NCBI GenBank assembly: GCA_944474755.1
Contig: OX104125.1
Span: 49,007,288-49,071,287, forward strand
Direction of reading: 5' to 3'
Source: Limnoperna fortunei
Lineage: Eukaryota; Mollusca; Bivalvia; Mytilida; Modiolidae
DNA: 64,000 nucleotides
The notes beneath the pieces were generated by a model, which saw nothing but the letters and a program-made list of their open reading frames with translations, made no database searches and was not told where the DNA came from. The position numbers were made by a program, and so were the translations under genes. The stretch's first letter is position 1. Each line of letters opens with the position of its first letter. Below are positions 22,211-33,029 of the stretch, piece by piece.

Positions 22211-22213
22211 AAA

Positions 22214-22690
22214 AATCCTTCAAAGACAGAAAAGGCAGGATTTCGTTAAACAGGAAGTAAGTGAGCGACAGACCTAACATCGAATCCTGCGTTATGGGAG
22301 GACATGCTGATGCTGCATACCGATTGTCAAAAGAATGTGATTAGTAGTTGCTGAGAAAACTGTTATGAAAATTTTTTCCCTGCTTTCCTACTCAACATTC
22401 AACATACATTGTATTATAACCTGGATTTTCACTCTATGAAATTGAGCCAAAAATCGATCAAAGACAGAAATGACTGGATTAATTTTGTTAAACAGGAAGT
22501 AGGTGAGCAACAGACCTGAAATCGAATCCCACATTATGGGAGGCCATGCTGATGCTGCATACCAAATTTCAAGATTCTGTGATAAGTAGTTGATCAGAAA
22601 ACTGGTACGAATATATTTGTAACACGTCACCCACCTGACATTCACCATTTTAATACCCCGATTTTCACTCTGTAAATTTAATCCGGCCAA
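22214..22690 (+). repeat. Dispersed repeat family 3, two tandem units of about 239 bp
   Basis: CAAAGACAGAAA, AACAGGAAGTA, GTGAGC.ACAGACCT, CATGCTGATGCTGCATACC and a CATTC..ATTATAACC end occur twice, starting near 22216 and 22455. A third copy is at 25303-25540. The minus ORF at 22388-22783 is repeat-derived. Confidence 0.8.
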
Positions 22691-23059
22691 AAATAAGACT
22701 GCTCCAGATAAGCTGCCTATCTGCGTTATTACGCAATTAAATTTTAATAAAATCCAATTACTTTTTATAGCTATGCGTTGCAAAACACAATATCAAAGGC
22801 CTAAAACCCAATCAATTTTTAGAAACATGCTTAATTCACTCACTGAGTGCATAAAATTGTTCAGTGATTGCGTTAATCAATTCAAATAAATACACAAAGT
22901 TGCCTAATTACGATTCTCTTGCAATGTAACAACCAAGGTATTCCGAATGTAATGTATATTTGATGCAGCATACTGTGCTCCAGGTATGGAGATTTATTTC
23001 ACCAGATGAGATGCAAAACGACAAAAGGTTATCTACATGTATAATCTATAGTGTTATAC

Positions 23060-23225
23060 ATTTTTGTCAGCATAAAAAAAAAACCCAATTCAATAAATTT
23101 TAGATGGGTGAAAAACCCAATTAACTTATTTTTTTGAGTGGGTTAAAAAAAATGATAAAAGTGATATATATACAAAAGTACCCAATGAAATAAATCATCA
23201 GATGGGTGAAAAACCCAATGAAGAA
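23060..23225 (+). repeat. Short repeated motif GATGGGTGAAAAACCCAAT
   Basis: The 19-base motif occurs near 23103 and 23200, with related AACCCAAT and GTGGGTT pieces between. TGGGT and ACCCA are inverted within it. Probably a decayed small element. Confidence 0.45.
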
Positions 23226-23239
23226 AATCTTATCTGGAG

Positions 23240-23900
23240 CTCTGCAGGTGTCAAAATAATACAAAATGTTTGTATATGGCACAATTGCTGCTGTAGCATT
23301 GTGCGATTGTTAATAGTAGCTATGTACATGTATTTATAATAGTATCTGTTATGTATGCCAATAATTTAACACAAACATACTAGTAAATTAAGAAAAATAT
23401 TAATACTGTCTCATTTATTATATGTATTAAATTTGACAGTTAACCATCTGTGATGCATGAAATGTATGATGTGACATGCAAAATTGGACCCTTTTTAACA
23501 CACGACACCACAGTGCTTTCCAAAATTCCTGGGGAGAAGAACCCTGACATTTTTCCCAAAAAACCGATAAAAATTTCCCAAAAATACCTCGGGGTCCTTT
23601 TTCCTAAAATACCTTGATAAACCTCTGTAATGTAAAATTCCGAAGCAATAATCAAGGATGATTTGCGACATCAAAGTTCGACATTAGCTTTTTTACTGCT
23701 GGACCATGGCCAGGGATCTTGGTAACTACTAAAATTTACTAGACCGGTCCGGTTGTAAACTAGACCACAAATGAAAAGGCCAAACATATATGTAATTCAG
23801 AAATTATGAATAAATATTTGGTTTAAGGGATCGCTCCGACTTCATCACAAAATCATACCACGAGAGAAAGGAAAAAATGCTGTTGAAAATTGAAGACAAA
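23240..23900. other. No gene seen
   Basis: AT-rich sequence upstream of the zinc-finger exon. The minus ORF at 23440-23655 has no support. Confidence 0.35.
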
Positions 23901-24226
23901 AGAAGACCGCCAAACTCTGTGTTAGCGCTAATAGGTCGCAACAGTCGCCAATGAGAATTAAACTTTAATGTGGCGAAGTGTTATTCATTCTCGTTCGCCA
24001 CGTTGGCGAAGTGAAAGCGAAAGTAAAATGTTGACTGTCGAAATCTAAAATAAATCTTTGAGATAAAGTTCGGAGCGGTAACGATATATATCCGGGAAAT
24101 TTCAATGCGTAATTGTCTATTCCGTAAAAACATTACCCTTGTCCGAATTTGTTTTCGATTTTACTCAATACCGAACTGGTTCCCATTGCAGTAATTGATC
24201 TTAATTCCAGTTTAATTTTGTCAAGC

Positions 24227-24507
24227 ATGGCGAAACGCCAGCTTTCAATGCTTTCGTTCTTACCTAACGCTGACGAAAAGAAACAAAAGAAAGAGACTGA
24301 TGATTTAAAACTTTACGATAGAGATGACAATAGAAAAATTAAAAGTAAATGGTTCAAACAATTTTCTTGGCTGAAATATACGGACGAAAAATTTTATTGT
24401 GAAATCTGCAAAACGGGAAACAAAACAAATATATTTACTAGTGGTAAATCGAGTGAACGACCTAAAAAGGACGACTTCATTAAACATGAAAACACCCAAG
24501 ATCACAG
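24227..24507 (+). CDS. First coding exon of a ZNF862/KIAA1586-like TTF-type zinc-finger protein
   Basis: ATG at 24227 starts MAKRQLSMLSFLPNADEKKQ. An upstream in-frame ATG at 24149 exists, but its product is hydrophobic and unlike the family. The exon ends at 24507 in phase 2 with donor CACAG|GTAACT. Residues 35 to 93 carry the TTF-type finger: KSKWFKQFSWLKYTD, FYCEIC and KHENTQDHR, i.e. Cys-Cys-His-His, as at the N-terminus of ZNF862/KIAA1586-like, hAT-derived proteins. A lysine-rich stretch (KKQKKE) may be a nuclear signal. Later exons of this family (hAT dimerisation region) were not found in the window. It is either a host gene or a domesticated or relic hAT-like copy. Confidence 0.65.
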
Positions 24508-24519
24508 GTAACTTTATTT

Positions 24520-25300
24520 TTTGTTTTTTATTTCTTTTTCTTAATTTTGTGTTTTTTATTTCTTTTTCTAAATAAAAGAAATTACTAGTCAGACTAGTCC
24601 ATTGTATGCTCTCAGGCCAAAAAAAAATCTGTTTCCTACCTATGGTTCCATTCTTTTCCTGCCTACCCCAGCCCATTTAAATGACTTTTAGGAAGAAAAC
24701 GTAAAAAAGCCAAGATCTCGAAAAATCTACCATAGGGTGTTCTATGTAACCATACTTTTTAAAATAAAATAATTTTCCTACCTACTTACCCTATTTTTTG
24801 AAGCATGAAACAATTAAAATTTCCCTATTCAAGACCTGGTTGTGACCTATGAATGGAATTAATCCCAAATTTTAGTGTTGCTCATCACATATTCCCCCTT
24901 TTCTATACAAGTCATTTAAATTTACAGCTTCCATATTTTGCACACACAAATTTTGCTGAAATGTTGTGGCTAACAAATTTCAAATGTGGCTAAGTAAAAT
25001 TTGGATGTATTAGCCACATTGGCTAATGGAAATTTTGAGGTAGTGCTAACACAGAAACTAGAAAGTAATTAGCAGACAGATCCCTGTTCAACTATACTAA
25101 ATCAGGTTTATTTATTAATAAAGATTTTTACTTGTGCATTTTTGATTCTATCCAGTTTATTTCCAAGTTTGCAATCATATTTTCCACTGTTTACATCATA
25201 AATCCGGTGATGTCGAAATACAACAAAACACCGACAATGAAGATAATTAACTGAAACACACATTACATTTGTTTTTTTAATGAATTATATTTTAAATTAA
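24520..25300. other. No further exon recognised downstream of the zinc-finger exon
   Basis: AT-rich intronic sequence, with a TTTTTATTTCTTTTTCTTAA repeat just after the donor. No domain-bearing ORF. Confidence 0.35.
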
Positions 25301-25302
25301 AA

Positions 25303-25540
25303 AGATCCTTCAAAGACAGAAATGGCTGGATTTTGTTTAACAGGAAGTGGGTGAGCGACAGACCAGAAATCGAATCCCACGTTATGGGAGGCCATGCTGA
25401 TGCTGCATACCAAATTTCAAGAGAATATGATTAGTAGTTGCTGAAAAAACTGTTATAAAAATTTACCCCCCCCCCCTCTCCCGGACCAACATTCACCCTA
25501 TTATAACCCTGATTTTTACTCTGTGAAATCCGCCAGAATG
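25303..25540 (+). repeat. Third unit of repeat family 3
   Basis: CTTCAAAGACAGAAATGGC, ATCGAATCCCACGTTATGGG and CATGCTGATGCTGCATACC match the units at 22214-22690, with a poly-C stretch before the ATTCACCCTATTATAACC end. Confidence 0.8.
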
Positions 25541-25690
25541 AAATCCTTCCAAAATCTACTCGTCACTATTCTATTTTTAGGTATCATCTATTTTTGAAAC
25601 TATTCTGATGTAAACATTTAGATGGTAAGTGCAACATGGCATTTTAAATATGAGCAGGAAACTGGTGTTATGTCAGATTACATTTGATAG

Positions 25691-26323
25691 TATAGACTGT
25701 CCCTGACCTGAGTAATGGAACTATTGCTCCAAGGGACCAGGTTCATTTTTCTGATTGATTGAGCATGTTGAGAGCAATATTTTGCGATGAGACATATTTA
25801 ACTGGTTAAACAGTGAATATACACTATAAACTCATTTATCGACATTTTATTCAAAAAAAATATTCTGACCCAAAAATTGGCCATGTGCAAAACAGCAAGT
25901 GCATGTGTTAGTTTCGTTTTTAACTTTTGTGCAAAATCATTGGGTCGTAATTACAATTTAAAAGCGATTTCCTTACTTAAAAATTATCCAATGTTTTACC
26001 ATGTTATCATATCATAGTTTAAAATTACAGTTAAAAAACTTTTTGTCCTTTTTATAAACTGGTGTCCATTTTGTTAGATTTGGTCATGTGATCAAGCTTT
26101 CAGGGGAAGTAAGTCCTTAACAATACACTTGTTTTTTAATAGATCAAATAGTAATTGACTAAGGGGTATTAAATAACTAATGAACTGCAGAATTATTGCT
26201 TTCTATTAAATATAAACAAATATTTTAAACAAAAAGTAAGTAAGAGACCTTTAGGACCAGTATATACGACCAAATATGAGGGGGGTGACGGGGGCAAGAT
26301 CTTTTCTGCAGGGACAGTCTATA
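25691..26323 (+). mobile_element. Non-autonomous element with TATAGACTGTCCCTG inverted ends, 633 bp
   Basis: TATAGACTGTCCCTG at 25691-25705 is exactly inverted at 26309-26323. Another copy of the same end starts at 26331, creating a palindrome around 26309-26345. No transposase ORF. The outer flanks do not give a clear target duplication. Confidence 0.75.
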
Positions 26324-26330
26324 CTAGTAG

Positions 26331-26360
26331 TATAGACTGTCCCTGTTTTCTGTTAATTGT
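26331..26360 (+). mobile_element. Terminus of a second element of the same TIR family
   Basis: TATAGACTGTCCCTG follows only seven bases after the first element and is oriented like its left end. A matching right end was not found downstream. Confidence 0.5.
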
Positions 26361-27490
26361 CTTGGGCATTTTTACAGGCGTGTTAACTGTTTTTTTCTAA
26401 ATAAAACAATTGTAACTGTTTTTCAACAATTAGCTGTTATCTGTTTTCTTTAAAATTGACATTGTTGATAACTGTTAAATTAGAAATAAAAATCTGTTTG
26501 CTGTTAATAGTATTGCCTTGGAACGATGAGATTCTTAGCACTGTTATCTGTTTTTTCGATTTTTGAACTCACTGTTTTCTGTTTTCTCATGTAAATTGCT
26601 GTGATGGTTATCATTATTTTAAATTTACTAGGTTATCTTGTTTTCGAATTGGTAGCTGATAGCTGATGCTTACTGGTTGGGGGTTGTCAGGTTCTACAAA
26701 TTCTTGTAATGTAGAATCCCTCCAATGTCTGGAGGAACCATCAAACAGTTGATGTACATGTAAACTGTATCAACTTTGTGAGAGCATGCGCAAATTACAA
26801 TATATATATACAACAAATATAAAAGGTAAAACACTAAAAGTGATCCAGTAGCGGTCGGTCCTGAATAAATGTCCCAGCAGAAAAACCGACCACTGGCTGA
26901 AATATACTACGCCCAGCACTAACCCACCACCTATCTAGTATCTACATGGTGCTCATAGCGAGTTTAAACAGTAATAACCTATCACCAACACATATACACC
27001 GAATTAAGGTTAATGCTAACAACGTTTTAGTTATGCAAGAACCATTATTGTAGCTTCACAAGTAGGGATCTTAGAGCTTATGGTAAAATTACAAAAACAA
27101 TACCAAGAGGAAGTTAGTTGTGAATAGACTTGACTTAAATCCAAAACCTAGCATTACTAAAGGATTAATTACACCTTCATTACAACAGCATAAAGGTGTG
27201 AATTCCTAATATAAAAAAAGAGAAATGGTATAATAAAATAATAAAAAAAAACAATCATTTATGGGAAACAACACATCCTTTTCCTAGCCCTCAATTAGGA
27301 TTGGCTGCTCAACACTTACTTAACCCTACACATTTAATATCACTAAAAATTTATAATGATACCATACCTAACATAACTTTGGAATAAGTTTACCCTATAT
27401 TACTCAATTAGCATAAGCCAAATCTATAATTTGTTCCCTATGATAAACAGTTTTGAGAAAATAAAACAAAAGAAACTAAAAGGGTCCATG
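26361..27490. other. No gene seen; small hairpin near 26848-26900
   Basis: AT-rich, with repeated AACTGTTTTC-type stretches near 26380-26600. AGCGGTCGGT and ACCGACCACTGG near 26850-26895 form a small stem. Confidence 0.35.
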
Positions 27491-27498
27491 ACTGGTCA

Positions 27499-27723
27499 TT
27501 AGTTATTACTGACTATTCGATAAGACTGGCTGTTCAAAATGTCACTTCTTTGACAATGTAATGCAAATATCATTCCTCTAAAGATAGACTCCAGTGAGTA
27601 CATCACAGACTCAGATTGTAAGAACAAAGGTACTTTCGGATTTGTAATATCCAATAAAATTTGTGTCACTAATTGATGGTGATGCAGAACTGTATCCAAC
27701 AACAGGGCATCAATAGTGTTCAT
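27499..27723 (-). CDS. Unidentified ORF, 74 residues
   Basis: The ATG-initiated product starts MNTIDALLLDTVLHHHQLVT and ends in QSYRIVSNN. Composition looks protein-like, with leucine-rich helical segments and Cys-poor. No domain is recognised. It lies 17 bp downstream of another minus ORF (27741-27926), and the two could be pieces of one broken gene. Low confidence that it is expressed. Confidence 0.25.
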   Translation of the reverse strand: MNTIDALLLDTVLHHHQLVTQILLDITNPKVPLFLQSESVMYSLESIFRGMIFALHCQRSDILNSQSYRIVSNN

Positions 27724-27740
27724 ATATCAAGTTCATGAAG

Positions 27741-27926
27741 TTATTTCTTAGGCCCACGCCGAATTAATTGCTTGTTCGTCGGACCGTCCGCACATAAAAT
27801 TATTTCAGAAATAAAAAATACAAAATTTTTTCCGCCCGCATTAACCGGAAACCCGCCAGCGTCCACGTAAGTTGTCTTTAAAAAAATTACAGATGTATCT
27901 TCTCCGCGTTCTATGGATTCATCCAA
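27741..27926 (-). CDS. Unidentified ORF, 61 residues, CpG-rich
   Basis: The product begins MDESIERGEDTSVIFLKTTY and ends with basic LIRRGPKK. The DNA is richer in CpG than its neighbours, which may mark a promoter-proximal exon. Its start is 99 bp from a divergent plus-strand ATG at 28026. The 3' part shares a 24-base stretch, inverted, with the end of the LINE at 28713. No family recognised. Confidence 0.25.
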   Translation of the reverse strand: MDESIERGEDTSVIFLKTTYVDAGGFPVNAGGKNFVFFISEIILCADGPTNKQLIRRGPKK

Positions 27927-28025
27927 CTGCTACGATAGCTGGAGATTCAGTCAGAACTTAGAAGGTTAAAATACCATTTCAGTCGACCCTATAAAATCAA
28001 AACCGAAAGTAAAATGTAGAAAACA

Positions 28026-28269
28026 ATGACAGAAAACAAGAGTGTGGCTGTGGCAGCAGTTGCCACCCAGTTTAAAGTATCTGCTACCAAATACAGCATT
28101 AGAATGTCGAAATGACGACACCTTTATCGACCTATTTACATGCATACAAGGGAAGCCTCCAATGCACGCAAATGTTTCTAACCTTAGTTATGACAACATT
28201 ATGAGAATCAAAATTAAGGACATTCCCAAGCTTTTGGGCAAGGAAAATGATGGCATAATAGTTAGACAG
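28026..28269 (+). CDS. Possible coding exon with one frameshift, product unknown
   Basis: ATG at 28026 starts MTENKSVAVAAVATQFKVSA and meets a stop after 29 residues. The overlapping frame continues as CRNDDTFIDLFTCIQGKPP and ends in KLLGKENDGIIVRQ at a plausible donor, GACAG|GTAGTC (exon end 28269). Both parts look coding, which suggests either a single frameshift between them or two unrelated chance ORFs. No family recognised. Confidence 0.25.
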
Positions 28270-28707
28270 GTAGTCTTTTATTATTTCTTTTTAATCAATC
28301 TTAAAATTATGCCTTGCCTAAAAGATTTGGAGACATAACTGAATAGTGGTATGGGCTGTCTGTTGGTCAGTCTGTACCTATGCCAAGGTGCATCTTTTTA
28401 GAAGTTCTTTTCTGCTATATAATTTACTAGTACTAATCAATTAATTAGGTCAAAAAAAAACACTGAGGACAAGCACTTGTTTAATATCAAATAAATTTTT
28501 TTTAATTTCATTTATTTTCTTTAAAATTAGAAAAAAATCGCTCGCTGACATCAGTTTAACCATGAAAACATGGAACAAATCTTTTTAAGAAACTAAAAAC
28601 ATGTCGTTCGCCTTAAAAAAAATTATTCGCTCCACAAAATCAGAATTTCAAAAAAAATTAATAAAAAAAATTTCGCTCGCTCACTCGCTCGCTCCTTATT
28701 TTCAAAG

Positions 28708-29442
28708 TTAAAGTCCGACGAACAAGAAATTAATTCTGTCTTGCCTTACATCACTAGTTTTACTGCAGTGTAGGAGAAAATGTTCTCGGTCTTCAATATC
28801 CAGATGACACAGTGGACATGTAGCATCAGGAGTAGACTTATTAAATTTGTTGCAAAGATACTGCAGAGGATATACACCAGTAAGCACTCTAGCTTTTATG
28901 TCTGCCTTCCTATTACTAATTTGGTCGAACTTTGATTGCCGCCAAAGATAATGCACTTCTACAAATGTCATTGACTTAGAGCTTAGGTATACCAGTGAAC
29001 TTTTATTTTCCATCATGGCTGTAATCTTTTCAATCCATAATTTATCTATCGCTGACTTAACAATTTTTTTCCAAGCTAGTTTACTAGGAATATTATCCAA
29101 AAGATCATATACCGAGCCAAGATTATAAAGATGCAGTAGCTTTTCAGCAGAAATAAACCAACTATTAGACTTGTAAAGTTGCCTGATACAGAGTTCTTTC
29201 CCAATCCCATTTTGACGTATAATTTGACCCAATTTACCAAGAATCTGACTATGAATAAAGGCTTCCAATAGCAGATTACCACTAAGGATATAAACGGCAG
29301 CATCAGCTGTTCTATCAGGCATATTTAGCAACATCTTTATCTGTCTTTTGAGGATCAAATTTAAGTCGTCCAGGTTCTTTCTACTTAAAGATACGGAGTC
29401 AAGGCCAAAACATAGTCTAGGGCGAACATACTGGCATTCCAA
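28708..29442 (-). pseudogene. C-terminal region of the LINE with CCHC knuckle
   Basis: A 244-residue open stretch. Near its end is CPLCHLDIEDREHFLLHC, a Cys-x2-Cys-x8-His-x4-Cys knuckle typical of the end of APE-type LINE ORF2. The same spacing type recurs in the LINE pieces at 35536 and 48812. Confidence 0.8.
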
Positions 29443-29535
29443 AGTTTCATAGTAATTCCGGGGTTGAGGCCGTTACAGCCATGCATTCCAGCACCCATAA
29501 GTGAGGAGCAAGTCCTTTGCGCAAGCCTTATTCTT

Positions 29536-30682
29536 TCATGAAGTGTCCCAAGTTCTTTCGATTCCTATATGTGTATAATTTTCTACAGTTTCCATAATTC
29601 TATTATAAAGATAAAAGTCATCAACCCTCTCAAAGTTTCTTTTAGTATTAAAAATCATTACTTTACTTTTTGTCTCACTTAGAGAGAACTGTTCCTGAAG
29701 GCAAAGCATAGTTTGTAGTTCATAACTATCTTTAGCAAGAAGAACAATGTCATCGGCACAGGAAGGACTACCTAGATGGATAGAACCAATACGAAATCCT
29801 AGGCTTTGTTTTTCATACATAGGTCTAATAATGGGTTTATAAACATTTTATATAAGGCAGGAGACATAATTCCTCCTTGACGCACTCCTTGCTCCCCACA
29901 GAAGTATGTTGACAGTCTACCATTCCATTTAACCTTAGAAGTAAGTTTCTTATACCAGTCATATACTAGAAGCCAGTTAATTCCTTGTATCTCACATTGG
30001 TGAAGTCGCAAAAGTAGCGATTCATGCCAAACGACATCAAATGACTTAGTTGCATCCATAAATGTAGAGTACAATTTACGATTCTGGTCCGTAGCTTCAT
30101 TGATAGCCTCTGTGAGTAGCAAGGCTTCATTAGTAGGCGATACGTTTGTGGTAAAACCTCTTTGAAGTTTATTCTGATATTTATCTATACACGGTTGGAT
30201 CTTAGAAAGCAAAATAGTTTCAAACACCTTTCCAATTATACTACAAACTGTCTACGATATGAATTGAGGTCTTCAAGTGGTTTATTTTGTTGCTTATATA
30301 TAGGAGTTATGATGCCTCTTTTAAATACTTCTGGTATTACTTGTTCACACACAATTCTATCAAAAATGAGTTTAAGAACTTGAGAGACAACATCAACACC
30401 ATTCTTCAAATGTTCCGCCATAATATTTAATTCATCTGGAGCTTTTCCTGGTTTTAATCTAATTATTGATTCAGTAATTACGACGATCGAAGTGAACTCC
30501 ACTTTACCATCTCCTACTGAAGTATTTTTGTGAATTTTTTCAGCATACATTATGTTAACTTTGACTATGACCAAATTGTCATCCGAAAACAAAGGAGTTA
30601 CAGTTCTTTTACTAAATTTTTCAAAATATGACGCCCACCCAGTTATAATATCACTTTCCTTCTCAATGTGAACATCATCCAC
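29536..30682 (-). pseudogene. Reverse transcriptase domain of the LINE
   Basis: The N-terminal RT motif is LKPGKAPDELNIMAEHL with GIITPIYKQQNKP (30236-30682). Motif A is FMDATKSFDVVW near 30060, motif B is GVRQGGIMSPALY near 29890, and motif C is SCADDIVLLA near 29760. The Asp residues of A and C (catalytic metal ligands) are kept. Frames change near 30230 and 29800. Confidence 0.85.
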
Positions 30683-30734
30683 TATTAATTTAGACAGTTT
30701 TCTTAGGGTACCCTGCCTCTGTAAATTAACGAGT

Positions 30735-31142
30735 TTATGAAAAAATTTTGATTGAGATCAGCACTGGCCTAGCCGACTTATTAATATCATTATACAGTTT
30801 ATACTTTTTTTCCGCATCTAACCTCCGTTGTGCTCCTCTCAGATTTTTCTTTGCTTCCTTACATTTAATCCATAATATATTAGATTTACATTTTTGACCA
30901 CCATCTTTCTTTAAAAGTTCCAAAACGCTAACTTATTAATTTTACATAAAGATCGAGACTAACACAGGATGAAGAGCCTTCTTAACTTTTAACGGCCTTT
31001 TACCAGGTGTACGGGATTCTGCAACTGAATCACATGCACTCCAAACAAGTATGTTAGAAATTTCCAAAAGTTTTTCATTAGTAGTACCAGACTCTAGGTT
31101 CATTGACTTGACATGTGTATCTACCAGTTCTTTATATTTCAA
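30735..31142 (-). pseudogene. Linker between APE and RT of the LINE
   Basis: Two lysine-rich ORFs (30942-31142, 30735-30923) with SRTPGKRPLKVKKA and KECKEAKKNLRG-like basic stretches. They continue the element between endonuclease and RT and have no separate domain. Confidence 0.5.
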
Positions 31143-31162
31143 TAAGTTACATTTATTTCATT

Positions 31163-32121
31163 TTAGTTTATTTTGTATATGACCATCTTTAAAACATCTA
31201 CAATTCCTGAGAATTTAATATTCGCAAATGTTGGTGCATGTGAGGACAAGTTTAATGCACAATTTTGTTGAATAGATACATTAGACACCACATCACTTGC
31301 AGTTGATATAATATAGTCAATCTGAGATTCATCTTTATCATTATGGTAAAAAAAAGGTACTAGGTTTCCGGTAACTATTGGGAACATAAAATCCAGCGTC
31401 ACTTATTGCCTTTTTAAAAATTCTGTCTCGGTAAGTTTCTGGATATCTATGAAAAGAAGCATTCATATCTCCAAGCAGAACAATATCATAATCTGAGTAT
31501 TTACAAGTGATTTCAAATATCTCTTGCAGACATTCACTATATTTAAGGTTATACTCCTTACCCCCAGTAGTTGGTAAATAAACAGCAATTAAACAAATAG
31601 GTTTAGGTTTCGAGTCTAGAGTGACAACACAAATTCTTTCGCTACCATCTGGTTGAATCTTAACGTATGGACTTAGTTTCTCGTGCCATAAAATACAATC
31701 ACCCCCCACCCCCCACCCTCGTCTCCGCATGTGCTGTGTTGCTGGGTCATTACATTTCACAAAGCATCCAAATTCCAAATTGATTATCAGCAGCATATTT
31801 GTCTAAATTTGGTTTTTCAAGCGATCAAAGCCAATGTTCCTGAACAGCTAGAACATCAACCTGTTTTAAAATAGATGTTAGGTATATGTTGTTTGTGGCA
31901 AAGTTCTCCACATTGAATGTTGCAAGTTTAAGGGTCTCATGAGTGGTGGAGGTGGTTGGATGAACTGGTGCATCGGTGCAAGTGGCATTTTTTGATTCTG
32001 CACATGCCATGGATTGAGTATTACGTAATTTGGACGAACCACTGGAAAAAGAGGCACTACTGGCGGTGTTATGTTTGCATTTGACATTGATTTTGATTTC
32101 TGCCTGTTCGGTTTTCGACAC
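31163..32121 (-). pseudogene. APE endonuclease domain of the LINE
   Basis: Three frames carry the domain in order. LATFNVENF and VLAVQEHWL (31825-31932) are the start with the catalytic Glu. VLLGDMNASFHR near 31480 is the central Asp-x-Asn motif. SQIDYII near 31310 and SSHAP near 31240 are the C-terminal end, with Ser where SDH is usual. The domain would nick target DNA to prime reverse transcription. At least two frameshifts separate the parts. Confidence 0.8.
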
Positions 32122-32308
32122 CTTCTTTTGTATAAAAAAGAGGTTGATGGCAAGTTATGTTGGACGAGACCATGTGATAGCCTTGGTTCATCATTGGGTA
32201 TTACAATGTTTTCATTACAATTTTGTTCCATGGACAGTTTTGAATCACAATCATAAAAAGTTTCTGCTTTACCACTGACACTTATATTTTCCGGTTGAAT
32301 GTTTAGGG

Positions 32309-32540
32309 AATGTAAAATTGAGGTTGGGAGAATTTGTACTTTGTTCCGCAAATTTACTACTTTTTAAAATTAGAGAAACAGAATGTTACATTAGTACTCT
32401 TGGATTATCGGATTTCTCCAATCTCGATAGTTAAATTATGGAAATTTAAGTCCTCGCCAAGGCTCGGACTTAAAATTCCATTATTTAACTATCTCGATTG
32501 GAGAAATCCGATAATCAACTCGTACTAATGTAAGATCCTA
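32309..32540 (+). repeat. Palindromic repeat element, copy 1 (68-bp arms)
   Basis: A 77-bp flank (AAATTGAGGTTGGGAGAATT..) leads to arms 32386-32453 and 32466-32533. These are near-perfect inverted copies with loop TCGCCAAGGCTC. The whole unit recurs at 45976-46205. Its flank supplies the first residues of the minus ORF at 31878-32351, which is therefore not a true LINE start. Confidence 0.9.
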
Positions 32541-33028
32541 TATATCCCTAACAGTTTGTTATGAACAATCAACATGCCATGTTTATCTGAGCAAAATTGC
32601 CAAAGAAAATTGATAGAATATCATTATATTGAATCCAGAAATAATTCTTCTTTTCAGCACACTTCCACTTTGATAAAGTTGTGCTGATCCAAATTGCTTC
32701 ATGGGACACCCATGGTATCAGGACACTTAGGCACCTGGACAGTTCAGCACCCATCTACAGAACTTATCATGATGTCAATAATTACTTAATAATACATCTT
32801 TATTCTTTCAAGTGCAGCTCATATATTTACATGTATCAAAGAAAATTGTGAAAGTACAATACACTTTGAAAGAACTGAAGTTTAAAACCAATTAAAAGTG
32901 TTTGTTTATAAAAAGTAATTTGATTTTTCATTATGGGCTGTTGTACTTTACATGAAGCTTGCTCTATATCAATTGTGAAATAATCCAAACAAAACAAAAT
33001 ATATTATGACAAGTGTGGACACAGAAAA
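32541..33028. other. No gene seen
   Basis: AT-rich. The 61-residue minus ORF (32569-32754) has no support. Confidence 0.35.
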
Positions 33029-33029
33029 A

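Larger units (their letters stand above)
28500..32308 (-). mobile_element. APE-type non-LTR retrotransposon (LINE), degenerate
   Basis: Reading leftwards there is an N-terminal low-complexity region, an APE endonuclease, a linker, a reverse transcriptase and a C-terminal CCHC knuckle, spread over all three frames by multiple frameshifts. After the coding end near 28708 comes a 3' region with GAGCGAGCGAGTGAGCGAGC and A-rich runs to about 28500. The order APE-RT-CCHC and the motifs fit the I/Jockey-type superfamily; the clade is not resolved. The left edge of the hairpin repeat at 32309 marks the 5' truncation or junction. It cannot be active. Confidence 0.85.

Noticed and set aside
22388..22783. 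131-residue minus ORF
   Set aside because: It lies inside the family-3 repeat and reads across unit boundaries; no domain.
28560..28700. Functional CGCT-rich promoter
   Set aside because: The CGCTCGCTCACTCGCTCGCT stretch lies in the 3' region of the minus-strand LINE and is better explained as element sequence.
31878..32351. 157-residue ORF as the true LINE ORF1 start
   Set aside because: Its first residues come from the flank of the palindromic repeat that also occurs at 45976, so the start is a junction artefact; the proline-rich remainder overlaps the APE frame.
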